A stretch of 60,516 nt of DNA from an uncultured Prevotella sp. (lineage in GTDB: Bacteria; Bacteroidota; Bacteroidia; Bacteroidales; Bacteroidaceae): contig CAJODF010000004.1 in NCBI GenBank assembly GCA_905233555.1, positions 1 through 60,516 on the forward strand. Direction: 5' to 3'. This document shows positions 16,763 to 28,800 of the stretch, piece by piece; position 1 is the first letter of the stretch, and each line of letters opens with the position of its first letter. A program made the position numbers and the translations under genes. The notes beneath the pieces are model-generated. The model was not told where the DNA came from. It saw only the letters and a list, made by a program, of their open reading frames with translations, and searched no databases.

Positions 16763-17917
16763 ATGTCATCAATAGTAATTAAGAAAGTAACGGACAAGAA
16801 GAGTCTGACCGCCTTCATCGATTTTCATTATGACTTGTACGAGGGCAATCAGTACGATGCGCCCAACTTGTTTACTGACGATATGCATACCCTGCGCAAG
16901 GACAAGAATGCCGCCTTTGAATTCTGTGAGGCGGAATATTTCCTGGCTTATAAGGACAGCAAAGTCGTAGGACGTATTGCCGGCATCATCAACCGCCGTG
17001 CTAACGAGAGGTGGGAGCGCAAGAGCGTCCGCTTCGGATGGGTCGATTTCATCGATGATATCGAAGTGAGTCGGGCCTTGTTCGATGCTGTGGAAGAGTG
17101 GGGCTGTTCGAAGGGCATGACGGAGATTGTCGGTCCCTTGGGCTTTACGGATATGGATCCCGAAGGTATGCTGGTAGAGGGCTTCGACCAGATGGGTACG
17201 ATGGCCACCATCTATAATTACGCTTACTATCCCAAGCACCTGGAACAACTCGGCGGCTGGGAGAAGGACAACGACTATGTGGAGTTCAAACTCATCGTAC
17301 CGAAGGACGGCATGCCTGAGAAATACAAGAAGATTGCGGAACTGGTGATGAAGCGCTATAACCTGCACCCGACACACCCCAAGCGCAGTCAGGTGTTCGG
17401 CAAGGAACAGATTGGCCGTAAGGTACTCGATGTGGTCAATAAGACCTTCGGCAACCTCTATGGCTACTCACAGATGACAGAGGCGCAAATCGACGAGTAC
17501 CTGAAGATGTACTTCCCCATGCTCGACATGAACCTGCTCTGTCTCATCGAGGATTGGAACACGCCCAACCATGATATTGTCGGCATAGGCATCTCCATCG
17601 CCTCAATGACGCGTGCCTTACAAAAGTGTCGTCGGGGCCGTCTCTTGCCTTTCGGTTGGTGGCATTGTATCAGGGCCCTGAAGTTCCATAAGGCAGAGTG
17701 TGTCGATCTGATGCTGGTAGGCATTTTGCCAGAATATCAGCAGAAGGGTGCCAACGCCCTGTTGTTCTACGACCTCATTCCCTGGTATCAGAAATATGGT
17801 TTCAAATGGGGCGAGACCAATGTAGAATTGGAGACCAACGAGAAGGTGCAGAGCCAGTGGCAGTACCTTGAGCACACACAACATAAACGCAGAAGATGTT
17901 TCAGAAAGAATCTATGA
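16763..17917 (+). CDS. GNAT-like N-acetyltransferase family protein
   Basis: A 384-residue cytoplasmic protein with GNAT-like features: [20 protein letters not shown] (residues about 61-80) for the central strands, and a second region ending [20 protein letters not shown] (about 315-334), which carries an acetyl-CoA-binding-like Q-x-x-G-A pattern. This resembles an uncharacterised double-domain acyltransferase family common in Bacteroidales. The substrate is unknown. Its TGA overlaps the ParE ATG (ATGA), so the two are translationally coupled. I cannot say why an acyltransferase would be coupled to a topoisomerase. Confidence 0.7.
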   Translation: MSSIVIKKVTDKKSLTAFIDFHYDLYEGNQYDAPNLFTDDMHTLRKDKNAAFEFCEAEYFLAYKDSKVVGRIAGIINRRANERWERKSVRFGWVDFIDDIEVSRALFDAVEEWGCSKGMTEIVGPLGFTDMDPEGMLVEGFDQMGTMATIYNYAYYPKHLEQLGGWEKDNDYVEFKLIVPKDGMPEKYKKIAELVMKRYNLHPTHPKRSQVFGKEQIGRKVLDVVNKTFGNLYGYSQMTEAQIDEYLKMYFPMLDMNLLCLIEDWNTPNHDIVGIGISIASMTRALQKCRRGRLLPFGWWHCIRALKFHKAECVDLMLVGILPEYQQKGANALLFYDLIPWYQKYGFKWGETNVELETNEKVQSQWQYLEHTQHKRRRCFRKNL

Positions 17918-19860
17918 ACGAAGAAATAAACCTACCCCCCCAGGAACAAGTACAGTATGATGACGAGAACATCCGTCATCTGAGTGATATGGAGCATGTA
18001 CGTACTCGTCCGGGTATGTATATTGGACGTCTGGGCGACGGCTCCCTGCCCGAAGATGGTATCTACGTGTTGTTGAAAGAGGTTATCGACAACTCCATTG
18101 ATGAATTCAAGATGAAAGCGGGCGACCGTATCGAGGTGACTATCGATGACAACCTGCGTGTCTCTGTTCGCGACTATGGCCGTGGCATTCCGCAGGGAAA
18201 GATGATCGAGGCCGTATCCGTGTTGAATACCGGTGGTAAGTATGACTCGAAGGCTTTTAAGAAGTCCGTGGGTCTGAATGGTGTCGGCGTGAAGGCCGTC
18301 AATGCGCTGAGCAGTCACTTCGAGGTGCGCAGTTATCGCGACGGCATGATGCGTAAGGCCACCTTCGAGAAAGGTGAGATGACCAGTGACAAGACCGAGA
18401 AGACACAGGACGAGAACGGTACCTATATCTTCTTTGAGCCAGACGATACGCTCTTCCTCAACTATAAGTTCCAGGATGACATCGTGGAGAACATGCTCCG
18501 CAACTACACCTACCTGAACACAGGACTCGCCATCATGTATAACGGGCGCCGCATCCTCTCCCGTCATGGACTGGAGGATCTGTTGAACGACCGTATGACG
18601 AACGATGGTCTCTATCCCATCATTCATCTCAAGGGCGAGGACATCGAGATCGCTTTCACCCATGCCAACCAGTACGGCGAGGAATATTATTCCTTCGTCA
18701 ACGGCCAGCATACCACGCAGGGCGGTACGCATCAGAGTGCTTTCAAGGAACATATTGCCCGTACCATCAAGGACTTTTATGGGAAATATGAGTATGGAGA
18801 CATCCGTACGGGTATCGTGGCCGCCATTGCCATCAACGTGGAAGAGCCGATGTTCGAGAGTCAGACGAAGATCAAACTCGGCTCGTTGACGATGGCGCCC
18901 GATGGAGTCAGCATCAATAAGTATGTGGGCGACTTCATCAAACAGGAGGTAGATAACTACCTGCATATCCATACCGACGTGGCGGAGGTCTTGGAGAACA
19001 AGATCAAGGAGAGTGAGCGCGAGCGCAAGGCGATGGCTGGTGTCACCAAACTGGCCCGTGAGCGAGCGAAGAAAGCCAACCTCCACAACCGCAAACTCCG
19101 TGATTGTCGTATCCACTTCTCCGATGTGAAGGATGAGCGGAAGGAAGAGTCGAGTATCTTTATTACCGAGGGCGATTCTGCCAGCGGCAGTATCACCAAG
19201 AGCCGTGATGTGAATACGCAGGCAGTCTTCTCCTTGCGAGGGAAACCGCTCAACTGCTTTGGTCTCACCAAGAAAGTGGTCTATGAGAATGAGGAGTTCA
19301 ACCTCCTTCAAGCAGCCCTCGATATCGAGGAAGGTCTCGACACGCTCAGATATAATAAGGTCATTGTGGCGACGGATGCCGATGTCGATGGCATGCACAT
19401 CCGACTGCTTATCATCACCTTCTTTCTCCAGTTCTTCCCTGAACTCATCAAGAAGGGCCATGTGTATGTGCTCCAGACACCACTTTTCCGTGTGCGTAAC
19501 CGTCGTACGAAGATCAAGGACAAAAAGGTCATCGCCCAGGCGGATGCGAAAGGCGACAAGAAGGGCGACTTCATTACCCGCTACTGTTATAGCGAGGAAG
19601 AGCGCTTGAAGGCCATCGGTGAACTGGGTCCCGATCCAGAGATCACCCGCTTTAAGGGTCTGGGTGAGATCTCCCCCGAGGAATTTGCCGGTTTCATCGG
19701 GCCAGACATTCGTTTGGAGCAGGTCACCCTCCACAAGAATGATCAGGTACAGAAACTATTGGAATATTATATGGGCAAGAACACGATGGAGCGCCAGAAC
19801 TTCATTATCGACAACCTCGTCATCGAGGAAGACCGCCCTGAAGAAGATATTTACGAATAA
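17914..19860 (+). CDS. parE: DNA topoisomerase IV subunit B
   Basis: A 648-residue type IIA topoisomerase ATPase subunit, which with ParC decatenates replicated chromosomes. Visible motifs are [13 protein letters not shown], the ATP-binding [31 protein letters not shown], and the TOPRIM signatures EGDSASGS and [10 protein letters not shown]. The length and N-terminus fit Bacteroidales ParE rather than the longer GyrB. ATG 17914 was preferred over 17896 because it overlaps the upstream TGA as ATGA. An S41 peptidase gene follows 16 bp downstream. The partner parC is not in the window. Confidence 0.93.
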   Translation: MNEEINLPPQEQVQYDDENIRHLSDMEHVRTRPGMYIGRLGDGSLPEDGIYVLLKEVIDNSIDEFKMKAGDRIEVTIDDNLRVSVRDYGRGIPQGKMIEAVSVLNTGGKYDSKAFKKSVGLNGVGVKAVNALSSHFEVRSYRDGMMRKATFEKGEMTSDKTEKTQDENGTYIFFEPDDTLFLNYKFQDDIVENMLRNYTYLNTGLAIMYNGRRILSRHGLEDLLNDRMTNDGLYPIIHLKGEDIEIAFTHANQYGEEYYSFVNGQHTTQGGTHQSAFKEHIARTIKDFYGKYEYGDIRTGIVAAIAINVEEPMFESQTKIKLGSLTMAPDGVSINKYVGDFIKQEVDNYLHIHTDVAEVLENKIKESERERKAMAGVTKLARERAKKANLHNRKLRDCRIHFSDVKDERKEESSIFITEGDSASGSITKSRDVNTQAVFSLRGKPLNCFGLTKKVVYENEEFNLLQAALDIEEGLDTLRYNKVIVATDADVDGMHIRLLIITFFLQFFPELIKKGHVYVLQTPLFRVRNRRTKIKDKKVIAQADAKGDKKGDFITRYCYSEEERLKAIGELGPDPEITRFKGLGEISPEEFAGFIGPDIRLEQVTLHKNDQVQKLLEYYMGKNTMERQNFIIDNLVIEEDRPEEDIYE

Positions 19861-19876
19861 TTAGAAATTAGGAATT

Positions 19877-21469
19877 ATGATTACCGGACTTAACTGGAAG
19901 TCGCTGATAGGTCTCATAGTATTCACTGTCACTTTTTCACCTTTACAGGCTCAAATCAGAATCAACAATCGTGAGGACTCGCCAATGCGCAAGTTGCAGT
20001 ATGCCGAGATGTGTATCAGCAATCTCTATGTCGATAGCGTCGATGAACAGAAATTGGTTGAGGATGCTATCCGTGGAATGCTCGACAAACTCGACCCCCA
20101 TTCCAGTTACTCCACTCCTAAGGAAGTGAAGGAACTCAACGAGCCGCTCAACGGCAACTTTGAGGGCATTGGTGTGCAGTTCAACATGATGCAGGATACG
20201 CTGATGGTCATTCAGCCTGTTACCAACGGCCCGTCGGAGAAGGTGGGCATCATCGCCGGCGACCGTATCGTCTCGGTGAATGATACCGCCATCGCTGGTG
20301 TGAACATGTCGAAGGAGGAGATCATGAAGCGCCTGCGTGGTCCGAAGGGTACGAAGGTGAACCTCGGAGTCATCCGCTCGGGTATCAAGGACCGACTGAA
20401 CTTCACCGTCGTTCGTGACAAGATTCCCGTGAGGTCCGTTGATGCCACGTATATGGTCCGTCCGGGCATTGGCTATATCCGCATCGGCAACTTCGGGGCA
20501 CAGACCCACGAGGAGTTTAAGGCGAGTCTGGAGAAGTTGAAGACTCAGGGCATGAAGGATCTGATCCTCGACTTGCAGGAGAATGGTGGCGGTTACCTGA
20601 AGGCGGCTGTCGATATCGCCGACGAGTTCCTGCAGCAGGGTGATATGATTGTCTATACCGAAGGTCGCATGGTGCAGCGCAGCGAGTACAAGGCTCACGA
20701 CGGCGGTGCATTTTCATCAGGCAAAGTGGTTGTGCTCGTCGATGGCTATACGGCCTCGGCTGCAGAGATTGTCACAGGTGCCATCCAGGATCAGGACCGA
20801 GGCCTCGTTGTCGGGCGCCGTACCTTTGGTAAAGGTCTTGTACAACGGCCCATTGATATGCCTGACGGCTCAATGATCCGCCTCACCATCGCTCACTACT
20901 ATACCCCCTCAGGCCGCTGCATCCAGAAACCCTATACCAAGGGCGACAGCAAAGATTATGCGATGGATATGCTAAACCGTCTGAAAAGCGGCGAACTGAC
21001 TAATGCCGACAGCATCCATTTCGCCGATTCATTGAAGTTTGAGACACTCCGTAAGCATCGCACTGTCTATGGCGGTGGTGGCATCATGCCCGACTACTAT
21101 GTACCGCTCGACACCACCATCTATACTCGCTTCCATCGCGAATTGGCGGCAAAATCGATTGTTATCCAGTCCAACCTCCGCTATGTCGATAACCACCGTA
21201 AGGAACTGAAGCGCCGCTGGCAGTCGTTCGATGACTACAAGCAGCACTACGAGGTGCCCCAGAGTCTGATTGATGAAGTGATTGCCGAGGGCAAGAAGCA
21301 GAAGATAGAACCCAAGGACGAGGCCGAACTGGAGAAGACGCTGCCTTATCTCAGCCTGCAATTGAAGGCCCTCATTGCCCGCGACCTCTGGGACATGAGC
21401 GAATACTTCTCCGTCTTCAACGAGCGGAGCGATATTGTCAAGAAAGCATTAGAGATCATCCAACAATGA
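19877..21469 (+). CDS. S41-family C-terminal processing peptidase with PDZ domain
   Basis: A 530-residue exported protease. The N-terminal signal segment (to about Q26) is followed by a PDZ domain (about 95-180, EGIGVQFNMM and GDRIVSVND) and the S41 catalytic domain with nucleophile S294 in TASAAEI and base K319 in RTFGKGLVQ. This is the Ctp/tail-specific protease type, acting on C-termini of envelope proteins. It lies 16 bp after parE and 29 bp before the M13 peptidase gene, so it may share the operon transcript. Confidence 0.92.
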   Translation: MITGLNWKSLIGLIVFTVTFSPLQAQIRINNREDSPMRKLQYAEMCISNLYVDSVDEQKLVEDAIRGMLDKLDPHSSYSTPKEVKELNEPLNGNFEGIGVQFNMMQDTLMVIQPVTNGPSEKVGIIAGDRIVSVNDTAIAGVNMSKEEIMKRLRGPKGTKVNLGVIRSGIKDRLNFTVVRDKIPVRSVDATYMVRPGIGYIRIGNFGAQTHEEFKASLEKLKTQGMKDLILDLQENGGGYLKAAVDIADEFLQQGDMIVYTEGRMVQRSEYKAHDGGAFSSGKVVVLVDGYTASAAEIVTGAIQDQDRGLVVGRRTFGKGLVQRPIDMPDGSMIRLTIAHYYTPSGRCIQKPYTKGDSKDYAMDMLNRLKSGELTNADSIHFADSLKFETLRKHRTVYGGGGIMPDYYVPLDTTIYTRFHRELAAKSIVIQSNLRYVDNHRKELKRRWQSFDDYKQHYEVPQSLIDEVIAEGKKQKIEPKDEAELEKTLPYLSLQLKALIARDLWDMSEYFSVFNERSDIVKKALEIIQQ

Positions 21470-21498
21470 ATAATTAGCCATAAAGAAAGGATTTAACA

Positions 21499-23568
21499 AT
21501 GAAACAGATGATGCAATGGATGCTCGCCGCCATCCTGATCAGCGGCGCAAGTATGTTCACTTCTTGTGCAGAGAAGGACAATCCCGTTGTCCCGGAGAAG
21601 CAATCTACGGGCATCGACGTCAAGAACTTTGACACGACGGTGCGTCCCGCCGACGATTTCTACCAGTATGCCAACGGCGGCTGGATGGCGAATAATCCGT
21701 TGCCTGCTGCCTATTCGCGCTATGGCACCTTCGAGAAGCTGATGGAAGAGAACACCATGCGCCTCAAGGACATCCTCGACGAGATGCAGAGTCGCAGTTT
21801 CGCCAGTGGTTCGACGGAGCAGAAACTCAACGACCTCTATCGTCTGGCGATGGACAGCGATCGCCGTAACAAAGAGGGCGTGCAGCCTCTGATGGGCATC
21901 ATCCAGCAATTAGAAGAGGCCACGACCAGCGAGGAACTGTTTAAGATACAACTGCAGTTGGCTTTGCAGGGCTATTCAGGGTTTATGACGACCTATATTG
22001 ATGCCGACGATAAAAACGCCACGCAGAACATCCTGACAGCGAAGCAGGGAGGAATAACGCTCGAACAGAAGGAATATTATCTAGATGCCGATGATGCTAC
22101 GACCCAAATCCGCGAGGGCTATAAGCAGAACATCGTCAAGATGCTGCAACTATTCGGTTTCACTGAGGAGCAGGCCACAGCGAAGATGACAAACATCTTG
22201 CGCTTAGAGACCGAACTGGCCAAGGTGAGCCGCTCGGAAACCGACTTGCGTGACCCCGAGGCCAACTACAACAAAATGACCCTCGCCCAGTTTGAGTCAC
22301 AATACCCCCATGTACAGTTAGAGAAAATAATGAACGCGATGGGCGTGAAGTCTGAGTATATGCAGGAACTGATAGTCGGTCAGCCGGAGTTCTTTGCTGG
22401 CGCTGATAATCTCATTGCCTCGATGACTGCCGACGAATATCGCGACTACATGGAGTGGAGACTGATCACATCGGTTGCCGGTTACCTCGACGATAAGACC
22501 GAAGCCACGTATTTCGAGTTCTTCGGCAAGGTGCTGTCGGGTCGTCAGGAGGACTACCCCCTGTGGCAGCGTACCATGCAGCAGATGGAGGATCAGATGG
22601 GCGAGGCACTCGGAAAACTGTATGTCGAGAAATATTTCCCCGCCGCCGCCAAGGAGCGTATGCTCCAACTCGTCCGTAACCTGCAGGCGGCTCTGAGCGA
22701 ACGTTTCGACGCGCAGGACTGGATGAGCGATGCCACCAAGGCTGCTGCAAAAGACAAACTCAATGCATTCATCGTAAAGGTGGGCTATCCCGACAAGTGG
22801 ACAGACATAAGCGCCCTCACCATCGACACACAGAAGTCGTACTACGAGAACATCGTAGCGTGCCGAGTTTTCTGGAACGCTTATACGATAGACAAGAGTG
22901 CCGGTAAGCCCGTTGACCGTACCGCGTGGGAGATGACCCCGCAGACTGTCAATGCCTACTATGATCCCTCGACCAACGAGATCTGTTTCCCAGCCGGCAT
23001 CCTGCAGTATCCCTTCTTCGACATGGACGCCGACGATGCCTTTAATTATGGCGGCATCGGTGTTGTAATCGGCCATGAGATGACCCATGGCTTTGACGAT
23101 CAGGGCCACCGTTACGACAAAGACGGCAATATGAAGAACTGGTGGACACCAGAGGACGAGGCTAAGTTCAAGGAGAAAGCCGACATGTTTGCCGCCTTCT
23201 TCGACCAGATCGAGGTACTGCCCGGACTGCATGCCAACGGACGTATGACTTTAGGTGAGAATCTGGCTGACCACGGTGGACTGCAGGTGTCATGGACAGC
23301 CTATAAGAAGGCTACAAAGGATAATCCACTGCCCACTGTTGACGGCCTCACTGCCGACCAGCGCTTCTTCCTGGCTGACGCTGGCGTCTGGAAACAGAAT
23401 ATCACTGAGGAGGAGATCCGTCGCCGCACCATTGTCGACGTCCACTCTTTGGGCCGTTGGCGTGTGAACGGTGCTTTCCCCCATGTCGATGCTTGGTATG
23501 ACACCTATGGCGTAAAGGAGGGCGATAAGATGTACATCCCCAAGTCTAAGCGCTTACAGTTGTGGTAG
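21499..23568 (+). CDS. M13-family zinc metallopeptidase, lipoprotein
   Basis: A 689-residue neprilysin/PepO-type endopeptidase. The start MKQMMQWMLAAILISGASMF is followed by TSC, a lipobox, so it is probably anchored on the envelope. The zinc site is H526-E527-x-x-H530 in GHEMTHGFDD, with the third ligand E587 in ENLADHGG. M13 enzymes cleave short peptides; here the role is probably periplasmic or surface peptide use. It follows the S41 peptidase by 29 bp and is followed almost immediately by a transporter gene. Confidence 0.93.
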   Translation: MKQMMQWMLAAILISGASMFTSCAEKDNPVVPEKQSTGIDVKNFDTTVRPADDFYQYANGGWMANNPLPAAYSRYGTFEKLMEENTMRLKDILDEMQSRSFASGSTEQKLNDLYRLAMDSDRRNKEGVQPLMGIIQQLEEATTSEELFKIQLQLALQGYSGFMTTYIDADDKNATQNILTAKQGGITLEQKEYYLDADDATTQIREGYKQNIVKMLQLFGFTEEQATAKMTNILRLETELAKVSRSETDLRDPEANYNKMTLAQFESQYPHVQLEKIMNAMGVKSEYMQELIVGQPEFFAGADNLIASMTADEYRDYMEWRLITSVAGYLDDKTEATYFEFFGKVLSGRQEDYPLWQRTMQQMEDQMGEALGKLYVEKYFPAAAKERMLQLVRNLQAALSERFDAQDWMSDATKAAAKDKLNAFIVKVGYPDKWTDISALTIDTQKSYYENIVACRVFWNAYTIDKSAGKPVDRTAWEMTPQTVNAYYDPSTNEICFPAGILQYPFFDMDADDAFNYGGIGVVIGHEMTHGFDDQGHRYDKDGNMKNWWTPEDEAKFKEKADMFAAFFDQIEVLPGLHANGRMTLGENLADHGGLQVSWTAYKKATKDNPLPTVDGLTADQRFFLADAGVWKQNITEEEIRRRTIVDVHSLGRWRVNGAFPHVDAWYDTYGVKEGDKMYIPKSKRLQLW

Positions 23569-23569
23569 A

Positions 23570-24490
23570 GTGAAGAAAGTATGTGATTTCATAGCCCGAT
23601 GGATTGGAGCGCTGGTGCTGCTAGTCGCTATATTGGCGCTGGCAGTACCATCGTCGTTCTCATGGATTGCCACGAGGGCCATCAACCCCATGTTGGGTGC
23701 CATCATGTTCGGGATGGGACTGACGCTCGCGCCACAAGACTTCAAGATTGTGCTAAGCCGTCCCAAGGACATTCTCATTGGCTGCTTCACCCAGTTCACC
23801 GTTATGCCGTTGTTGGCTTTAGGACTGACGTGGGCTTTCTCTCTTCCCAAAGAACTGGCTATTGGTGTCATACTGGTAGGCTGTTGCCCGGGTGGCACGG
23901 CATCGAACGTCATCACCTATCTGGCCAAGGGCGACTTGGCGCTCTCCGTAGGCATGACCGCCGCCTCGACATTACTGGCACCGTTGTTGACACCGTTTCT
24001 GGTTTGGTTTTTGGCCGGTACGATGGTCGATGTCGATACGGTGGGTATGCTCATGAGCATCGTCTATGTGGTCATTGCGCCCATCGTGTGCGGACTGCTT
24101 TGCCAACGTTTCCTTCCCAAGGTGACCAAATGTGTTACGCCCTATCTGCCTGCATTCTCTTCTGTGGTGATTGCACTGGTGGTGGGCACTGTCGTGTCCC
24201 ACAATGCCGATCAACTGCTGACTGCAGGCCTGCTCGTAGTGGCAGTGGTCATGATTCACAATCTGCTCGGACTGGGCATTGGCTTCACTGTCGGCCGCCT
24301 GTTGCACCTTCAGAGGCCCAAGTGTGTGGCGCTCAGCATCGAGGTGGGCATGCAGAACTCAGGCCTTGCCTCGTCATTGGCCGTGCTGCATTTCGCCGCC
24401 TATCCGCTGGCCACCATCCCTGGCGCTGTCTTCAGCGTCTGGCATAATATCAGCGGTGCCCTGGCGGCCAAGTTGTATTCAGATAATTAA
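23570..24490 (+). CDS. BASS-family (bile acid:sodium symporter) membrane transporter
   Basis: A 306-residue inner-membrane protein with about ten hydrophobic segments. Family signatures include NPMLGAIMFGMGLTL in TM2 and the VGCCPGGTASNVITYLAKGD crossover motif near residues 103-122. Members import organic anions with sodium; bacterial substrates are often not bile acids. The GTG start at 23570 lies one base after the M13 stop (TAG), so translation is tightly linked. The substrate cannot be read from sequence. Confidence 0.88.
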   Translation: MKKVCDFIARWIGALVLLVAILALAVPSSFSWIATRAINPMLGAIMFGMGLTLAPQDFKIVLSRPKDILIGCFTQFTVMPLLALGLTWAFSLPKELAIGVILVGCCPGGTASNVITYLAKGDLALSVGMTAASTLLAPLLTPFLVWFLAGTMVDVDTVGMLMSIVYVVIAPIVCGLLCQRFLPKVTKCVTPYLPAFSSVVIALVVGTVVSHNADQLLTAGLLVVAVVMIHNLLGLGIGFTVGRLLHLQRPKCVALSIEVGMQNSGLASSLAVLHFAAYPLATIPGAVFSVWHNISGALAAKLYSDN

Positions 24491-24502
24491 TTTAACGTTA
24501 CA

Positions 24503-25810
24503 ATGAAAAGAAATTACTTTTGTTTAGTACTCGTTATGCTGTTTAGTATGACAGGTTTGAAGGCTCATGCCGAGGATTACGATTTTTCTGTAGTCAACGC
24601 TGACGGAGTGACCATTTATTACAACTACATCAACGACGGTCAGGAGGTTGCGGTCACTTGCAAGTATAGTTCGGCTTTTTATTCCAGTGATTACAAAGAC
24701 AGAGTTGTCATCCCTGAAGAAGTGACCTATAACGACAAGACGCTGAAAGTGACTGCTATTGCAGACCATGCGTTTGCTGCTACTTGGGTGAAATCGGTTG
24801 TTCTTCCCAACACGGTGACGACTATTGGCGAGAGTGCATTTGAAAATTGCGGCTATCTTTCGACTATCACCCTGCCGGCCAGTGTGATAAGTATCGAAAG
24901 GTATGCATTCGAGAACACCGATTTGTCTGAAGTTGTCTCGTATATCGAGAATCCTTTTGCTATCAAGGGAAAGGAGTATGACAGCCGATCGTTCAGCGTG
25001 GGAACTTTCGACAATGCCATCGTCTATGTCCCCGCAGGAACGACGGATAAGTACAAGGAGACAGACGGTTGGAAAGACTTTGCCCACTTCAAGGAAGGCA
25101 CTCCCACGGGACGTGACATCGAGATAAGCGGTCTGTACTACAACCTAGATATGGAAGCAAAGACGGCCGAAGTAACCTTTGGTCCGAATTGCTACGAGGG
25201 AGATGTTGTCATTCCGTCATCAGTCACTTACAACGACGAGACCTATAGTGTGACCGGTATTGGTCATTCGGCTTTTGCTTCGTGTTTCGACCTCACTTCA
25301 ATCTCCATCCCTAGTAGTGTGACGACCATCGGTCTTTATGCCTTTTCTGCCACAGCCCTTACCTCCATCGCCATTCCTGAAGGTGTGACGACCATTGGCG
25401 GCCATGCTTTCGAATATTGCGACAGCCTTACTGAGATTTCCATCCCCCATAGTGTAACGAGTATCGGTACTTATGCTTTCTTTAATCCACAGATTGAAAC
25501 GGTTAAGATAAATAACGAGACACCATTGAGTAATGTGGGGTACAATGCATTTGAATATCGTGACAAGATTACATTGTATGTTCCGGTAGGAAGCAAAGAG
25601 GCCTATGCCACGCACAATTTTTGGTATGCTTTCAAGGAAATCATCGAGACAGACAATTTCGACACAGGCATCAGAGAAGTGAGAAATGAAGAAGTGAAAA
25701 GTGACAAGTGTGTTTACGGCATTTACACCCTCGACGGTCGTCGCCTCAATGGCAAGCCGACGCAGACGGGAGTCTATATCGTGAATGGGAAAAAGACGGT
25801 GATCAAATGA
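24503..25810 (+). CDS. BspA-like leucine-rich-repeat surface protein
   Basis: A 435-residue exported protein: signal peptide to about HA-24, then LRR_5/BspA repeats of the form SVTTIGxxAF (for example TTIGESAFENCGYLSTITLP). A linker REVRNEEVKSDK follows, then the tail YTLDGRRLNGKPTQTGVYIV, the common C-terminal module of exported Prevotella proteins. The linker is encoded by the GTGAAAA simple repeat at 25679-25709, the same repeat found in two other coding contexts here. BspA-like proteins often mediate adhesion. The last 8 bp overlap the convergent NRPS gene. Confidence 0.85.
   Translation: MKRNYFCLVLVMLFSMTGLKAHAEDYDFSVVNADGVTIYYNYINDGQEVAVTCKYSSAFYSSDYKDRVVIPEEVTYNDKTLKVTAIADHAFAATWVKSVVLPNTVTTIGESAFENCGYLSTITLPASVISIERYAFENTDLSEVVSYIENPFAIKGKEYDSRSFSVGTFDNAIVYVPAGTTDKYKETDGWKDFAHFKEGTPTGRDIEISGLYYNLDMEAKTAEVTFGPNCYEGDVVIPSSVTYNDETYSVTGIGHSAFASCFDLTSISIPSSVTTIGLYAFSATALTSIAIPEGVTTIGGHAFEYCDSLTEISIPHSVTSIGTYAFFNPQIETVKINNETPLSNVGYNAFEYRDKITLYVPVGSKEAYATHNFWYAFKEIIETDNFDTGIREVRNEEVKSDKCVYGIYTLDGRRLNGKPTQTGVYIVNGKKTVIK
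25679..25709 (+). repeat. In-frame GTGAAAA-type repeat before the surface-protein tail
   Basis: The units gtgagaa, atgaa, gaagtgaaaa and gtgaca encode VRNEEVKSDK between the LRR region and the C-terminal tail. A near-identical peptide occurs in the remnant at 37911-38300. Confidence 0.8.
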
Positions 25811-28800
25811 TCGCCGTCTTTTTCTCATCGTCGAAAAAGCCCATTCCGTTGACAACCTGTAACATGCGATCGATGTAGTCCCAGGTGGTGATGTCCCAGC
25901 GGAAGCCCATGCGGTAAAGAACCTGCATGGTATAGGCGTTCTGGATAGCGGGAACCACTGACTGGCGGCCATGCGTGGTGTTCAGATAAGCCACCAGACC
26001 TGACAGGCGCTTGGCACCCTCTTCGGTCTGTTGCACCATCTCCATGCGGTGTTCATACTCCTCATCCTCCACCAGTTGCATTTCCTGACCGATTTCGCTC
26101 ATGCGGTTCAAGACGTCACCGAGCAACTCCTGGTGGTGGTTGTAGGGGTGGAACAGACAACATTCGTCGGGGGTCGTCGCCAACAGGACGATGGCCTGAG
26201 CAGTCTGATCGACGGGCGAGAACTCGATAGGCATGTCGAACTGGCTGTAAGGACATGCACGCAGCATCTGATAGATGCGCAGGCGGCCCATAAACGTGTT
26301 GCTGTTGAAGTTGACCTGGAACTCACCGTCGGTAGAGCGTGCCGAGAGGTTGCCCACACGCATGATCTTTGCCTGTAACCCCTGTTCGCATACTGCCTGC
26401 AGGATTTCACGCTCAGCCATGAACTTCGACCAAGCGTACTTGCTGACAAGATATTGTCCGAGGAAGAGTTTCTGTTCGTTGAATATACCTACTCCTGTCT
26501 CCTTGTCTCCTTGTTTCCCTGTCTCCTTAAAAATTATGCCTCGCGTACTCATGGTGGAAACGTGTATCAGTCGGGCCTTGCGAGCCAGACAGAATTTGAT
26601 GCACTGACGGGCTCCGCCGAGGTTGACGTCTTCGATGTCGGTACCCTTCGAGAAGTGCTTCACGTTGGCGGCACAGTTGAAGACGGTGTCAATAGATTTA
26701 CAATTTACAATTTCCGTCAGGTCTTGGGTGACGTCGCCGATGACAACGCTCAATCGCCTGTCTGCAAACAGTTCCCCAAACTTATCAGCGAAGTAGTAGT
26801 AGAGCATGGTCTGGAGGCGACTCTTGGCCTTCTCTTGATCCTTCGCCCTGATGAGACAAGTGATGCTGCTCACTCGTTCGGGGGTGAGGTTGATGAGTTC
26901 GCGGAGTACGTGGATGCCCAGGAATCCCGTAGCACCCGTCAGCAGTACGTTGCCCAATGGCGAGGGAGAAGTGAAAAGTGAAAAGTGAGAAGTGAAAAGT
27001 GTATTTTGCTGCAGCAGGTTGTCGATGGCGGTATAGTCGAAATCTGTTACCTGTCGGTTGCGCACATCCGTCTCATCCTCCTCGGCGGCGTCACCCATCA
27101 GATAGCGCGCCAATGCCTCAACGGTCTTCAGTCGGAATATGTCGCCATAGGTGATGTTGAATCCCTGGCGTGAAGCCTCAATGACCACACGGGTCACCTG
27201 CAGCGATGTGCCGCCCAAGGTGAAAAAGTCGTCTTTAATACCCGTCTTCTCCAGTTTCAGTACCTCCGAGAAGATGGCACACAACTTCTCTTCCGTCTCG
27301 TTGCGTGGAGCCACATACTCGCTGAGTGCCGACAGGTCGGGTGCCGGTAGGGCCTTGGTATTGATCTTTCCACTTGGTGTGTGAGGCATGTCAGTTAGCG
27401 GTACGTAGATGTCGGGCACCATATACGATGCAAGTCCTGACGCCTCCATGTGCTCCTGTAGCACCTCGCGGTCGATGGTATCGCCGTCCTTGACCGTATA
27501 GTAGAGACAGATATGCTTGGCGATGCCGATATCCTTGACAGCCGCTGCCACTTCGGAGATGGCTGTCATCTGACGTGCCACACTTTCAATTTCGCCCAGT
27601 TCGATGCGGAAACCGTTGATTTTCACCTGTGAGTCGATGCGGCCGATAAACTCCATATTGCCCTCTGCATTGTAGCGACACAGGTCACCGGTGTGATACA
27701 TCATCACCTTGCGGCCGAGGTCGTCGCTCTCCACGTAAGGACACGGTCCGAAGGCCTGTGCCGTACGTTCCGGCAAACGCCAGTAGCCACGTCCCACCTG
27801 TACACCGGCAAAGCACAACTCACCGGCCACCCCTTGCGGCAACAGGTTACCGTCGTTGTCGGCAATGAAACTCCAACAATTGGCGATGCTCTTTCCGATG
27901 GGAATGTTTTCGTAGTCATGGCCACGTTCCATGACAAAGAAACTTGTATCGTCGGTACACTCGGTAGGTCCATAGACGTTGATGATGTCGATATGGTCAC
28001 TCTTGACACCGGCCAGTTTGTCACCGCCTGCTGTAATGAACCGTATAGGCAGGTCGAAGTTGTTCAGCAAAAGGATGGCCATCGGTGTGGCATAGCCGCC
28101 GCCGGTCACCTTGTGGCGAACGAGGAAGTCATAGATGGCCTGCAGGTCCTTTCGGATAGCCGACGGCATGATGTGCAGGCTGCCTCCTAAGGAGAGGATG
28201 GGGAACAGGTCTTCGATATGTGCGTCGAAACTGAAACTGCGGTGATGGCTCACGCGGTCGGCTGCCGTCAGGTGTGTAAAGTCGGTGACGGCGGAAATGA
28301 AGTTCTTCAACCCCGCCTGGTGTAGCATGGCACCCTTGGGCTTTCCCGTAGAGCCTGAGGTGTAGATCATATAAGCCAATCCGTCGGGCCGTGAACGGTC
28401 GATATGCTCTGCCGGTACGTTGAAGTCGATGTCATCGAGGAAAATCTTCCTGACTCCTGACTCCTGACCCCTTGTCTCCTTGTCTCCCTGTCTCCCTATC
28501 TCTTTGATATCATGTGTAGTCAGCAGGACGGGAGCCTCAGAGTTTTCCAACATATATTGCAGACGTTCGGCAGGATATTCCAGGTCGAGTGGCAGATAGG
28601 CCGCTCCTGCCTTGTGTACGGCCAGTACCGCCACAGGGAAATCTACCGTACGTTCCAGCATGAGTGCCACGAAACTGTCGTCAGTGACTCCTGCCTCTAT
28701 CAGATGGTGTGCCAGAATGTTGGCTCGATGTTCCATCTCGGCATAGGTCAGTTGGCTTTCGTCGTCGGCCACGGCCAGTGCATCAGGCGTGCGGCGGGCA

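Noticed and set aside
17932..19734. A 600-codon open frame antisense to parE
   Set aside because: It is the mirror of a highly conserved coding gene, has no promoter or recognisable domain, and its length follows from the codon usage of parE.
22318..23232. A 304-codon antisense frame in the M13 peptidase gene
   Set aside because: The plus strand has a full zinc site and lipoprotein signal; the antisense frame has no recognisable feature.
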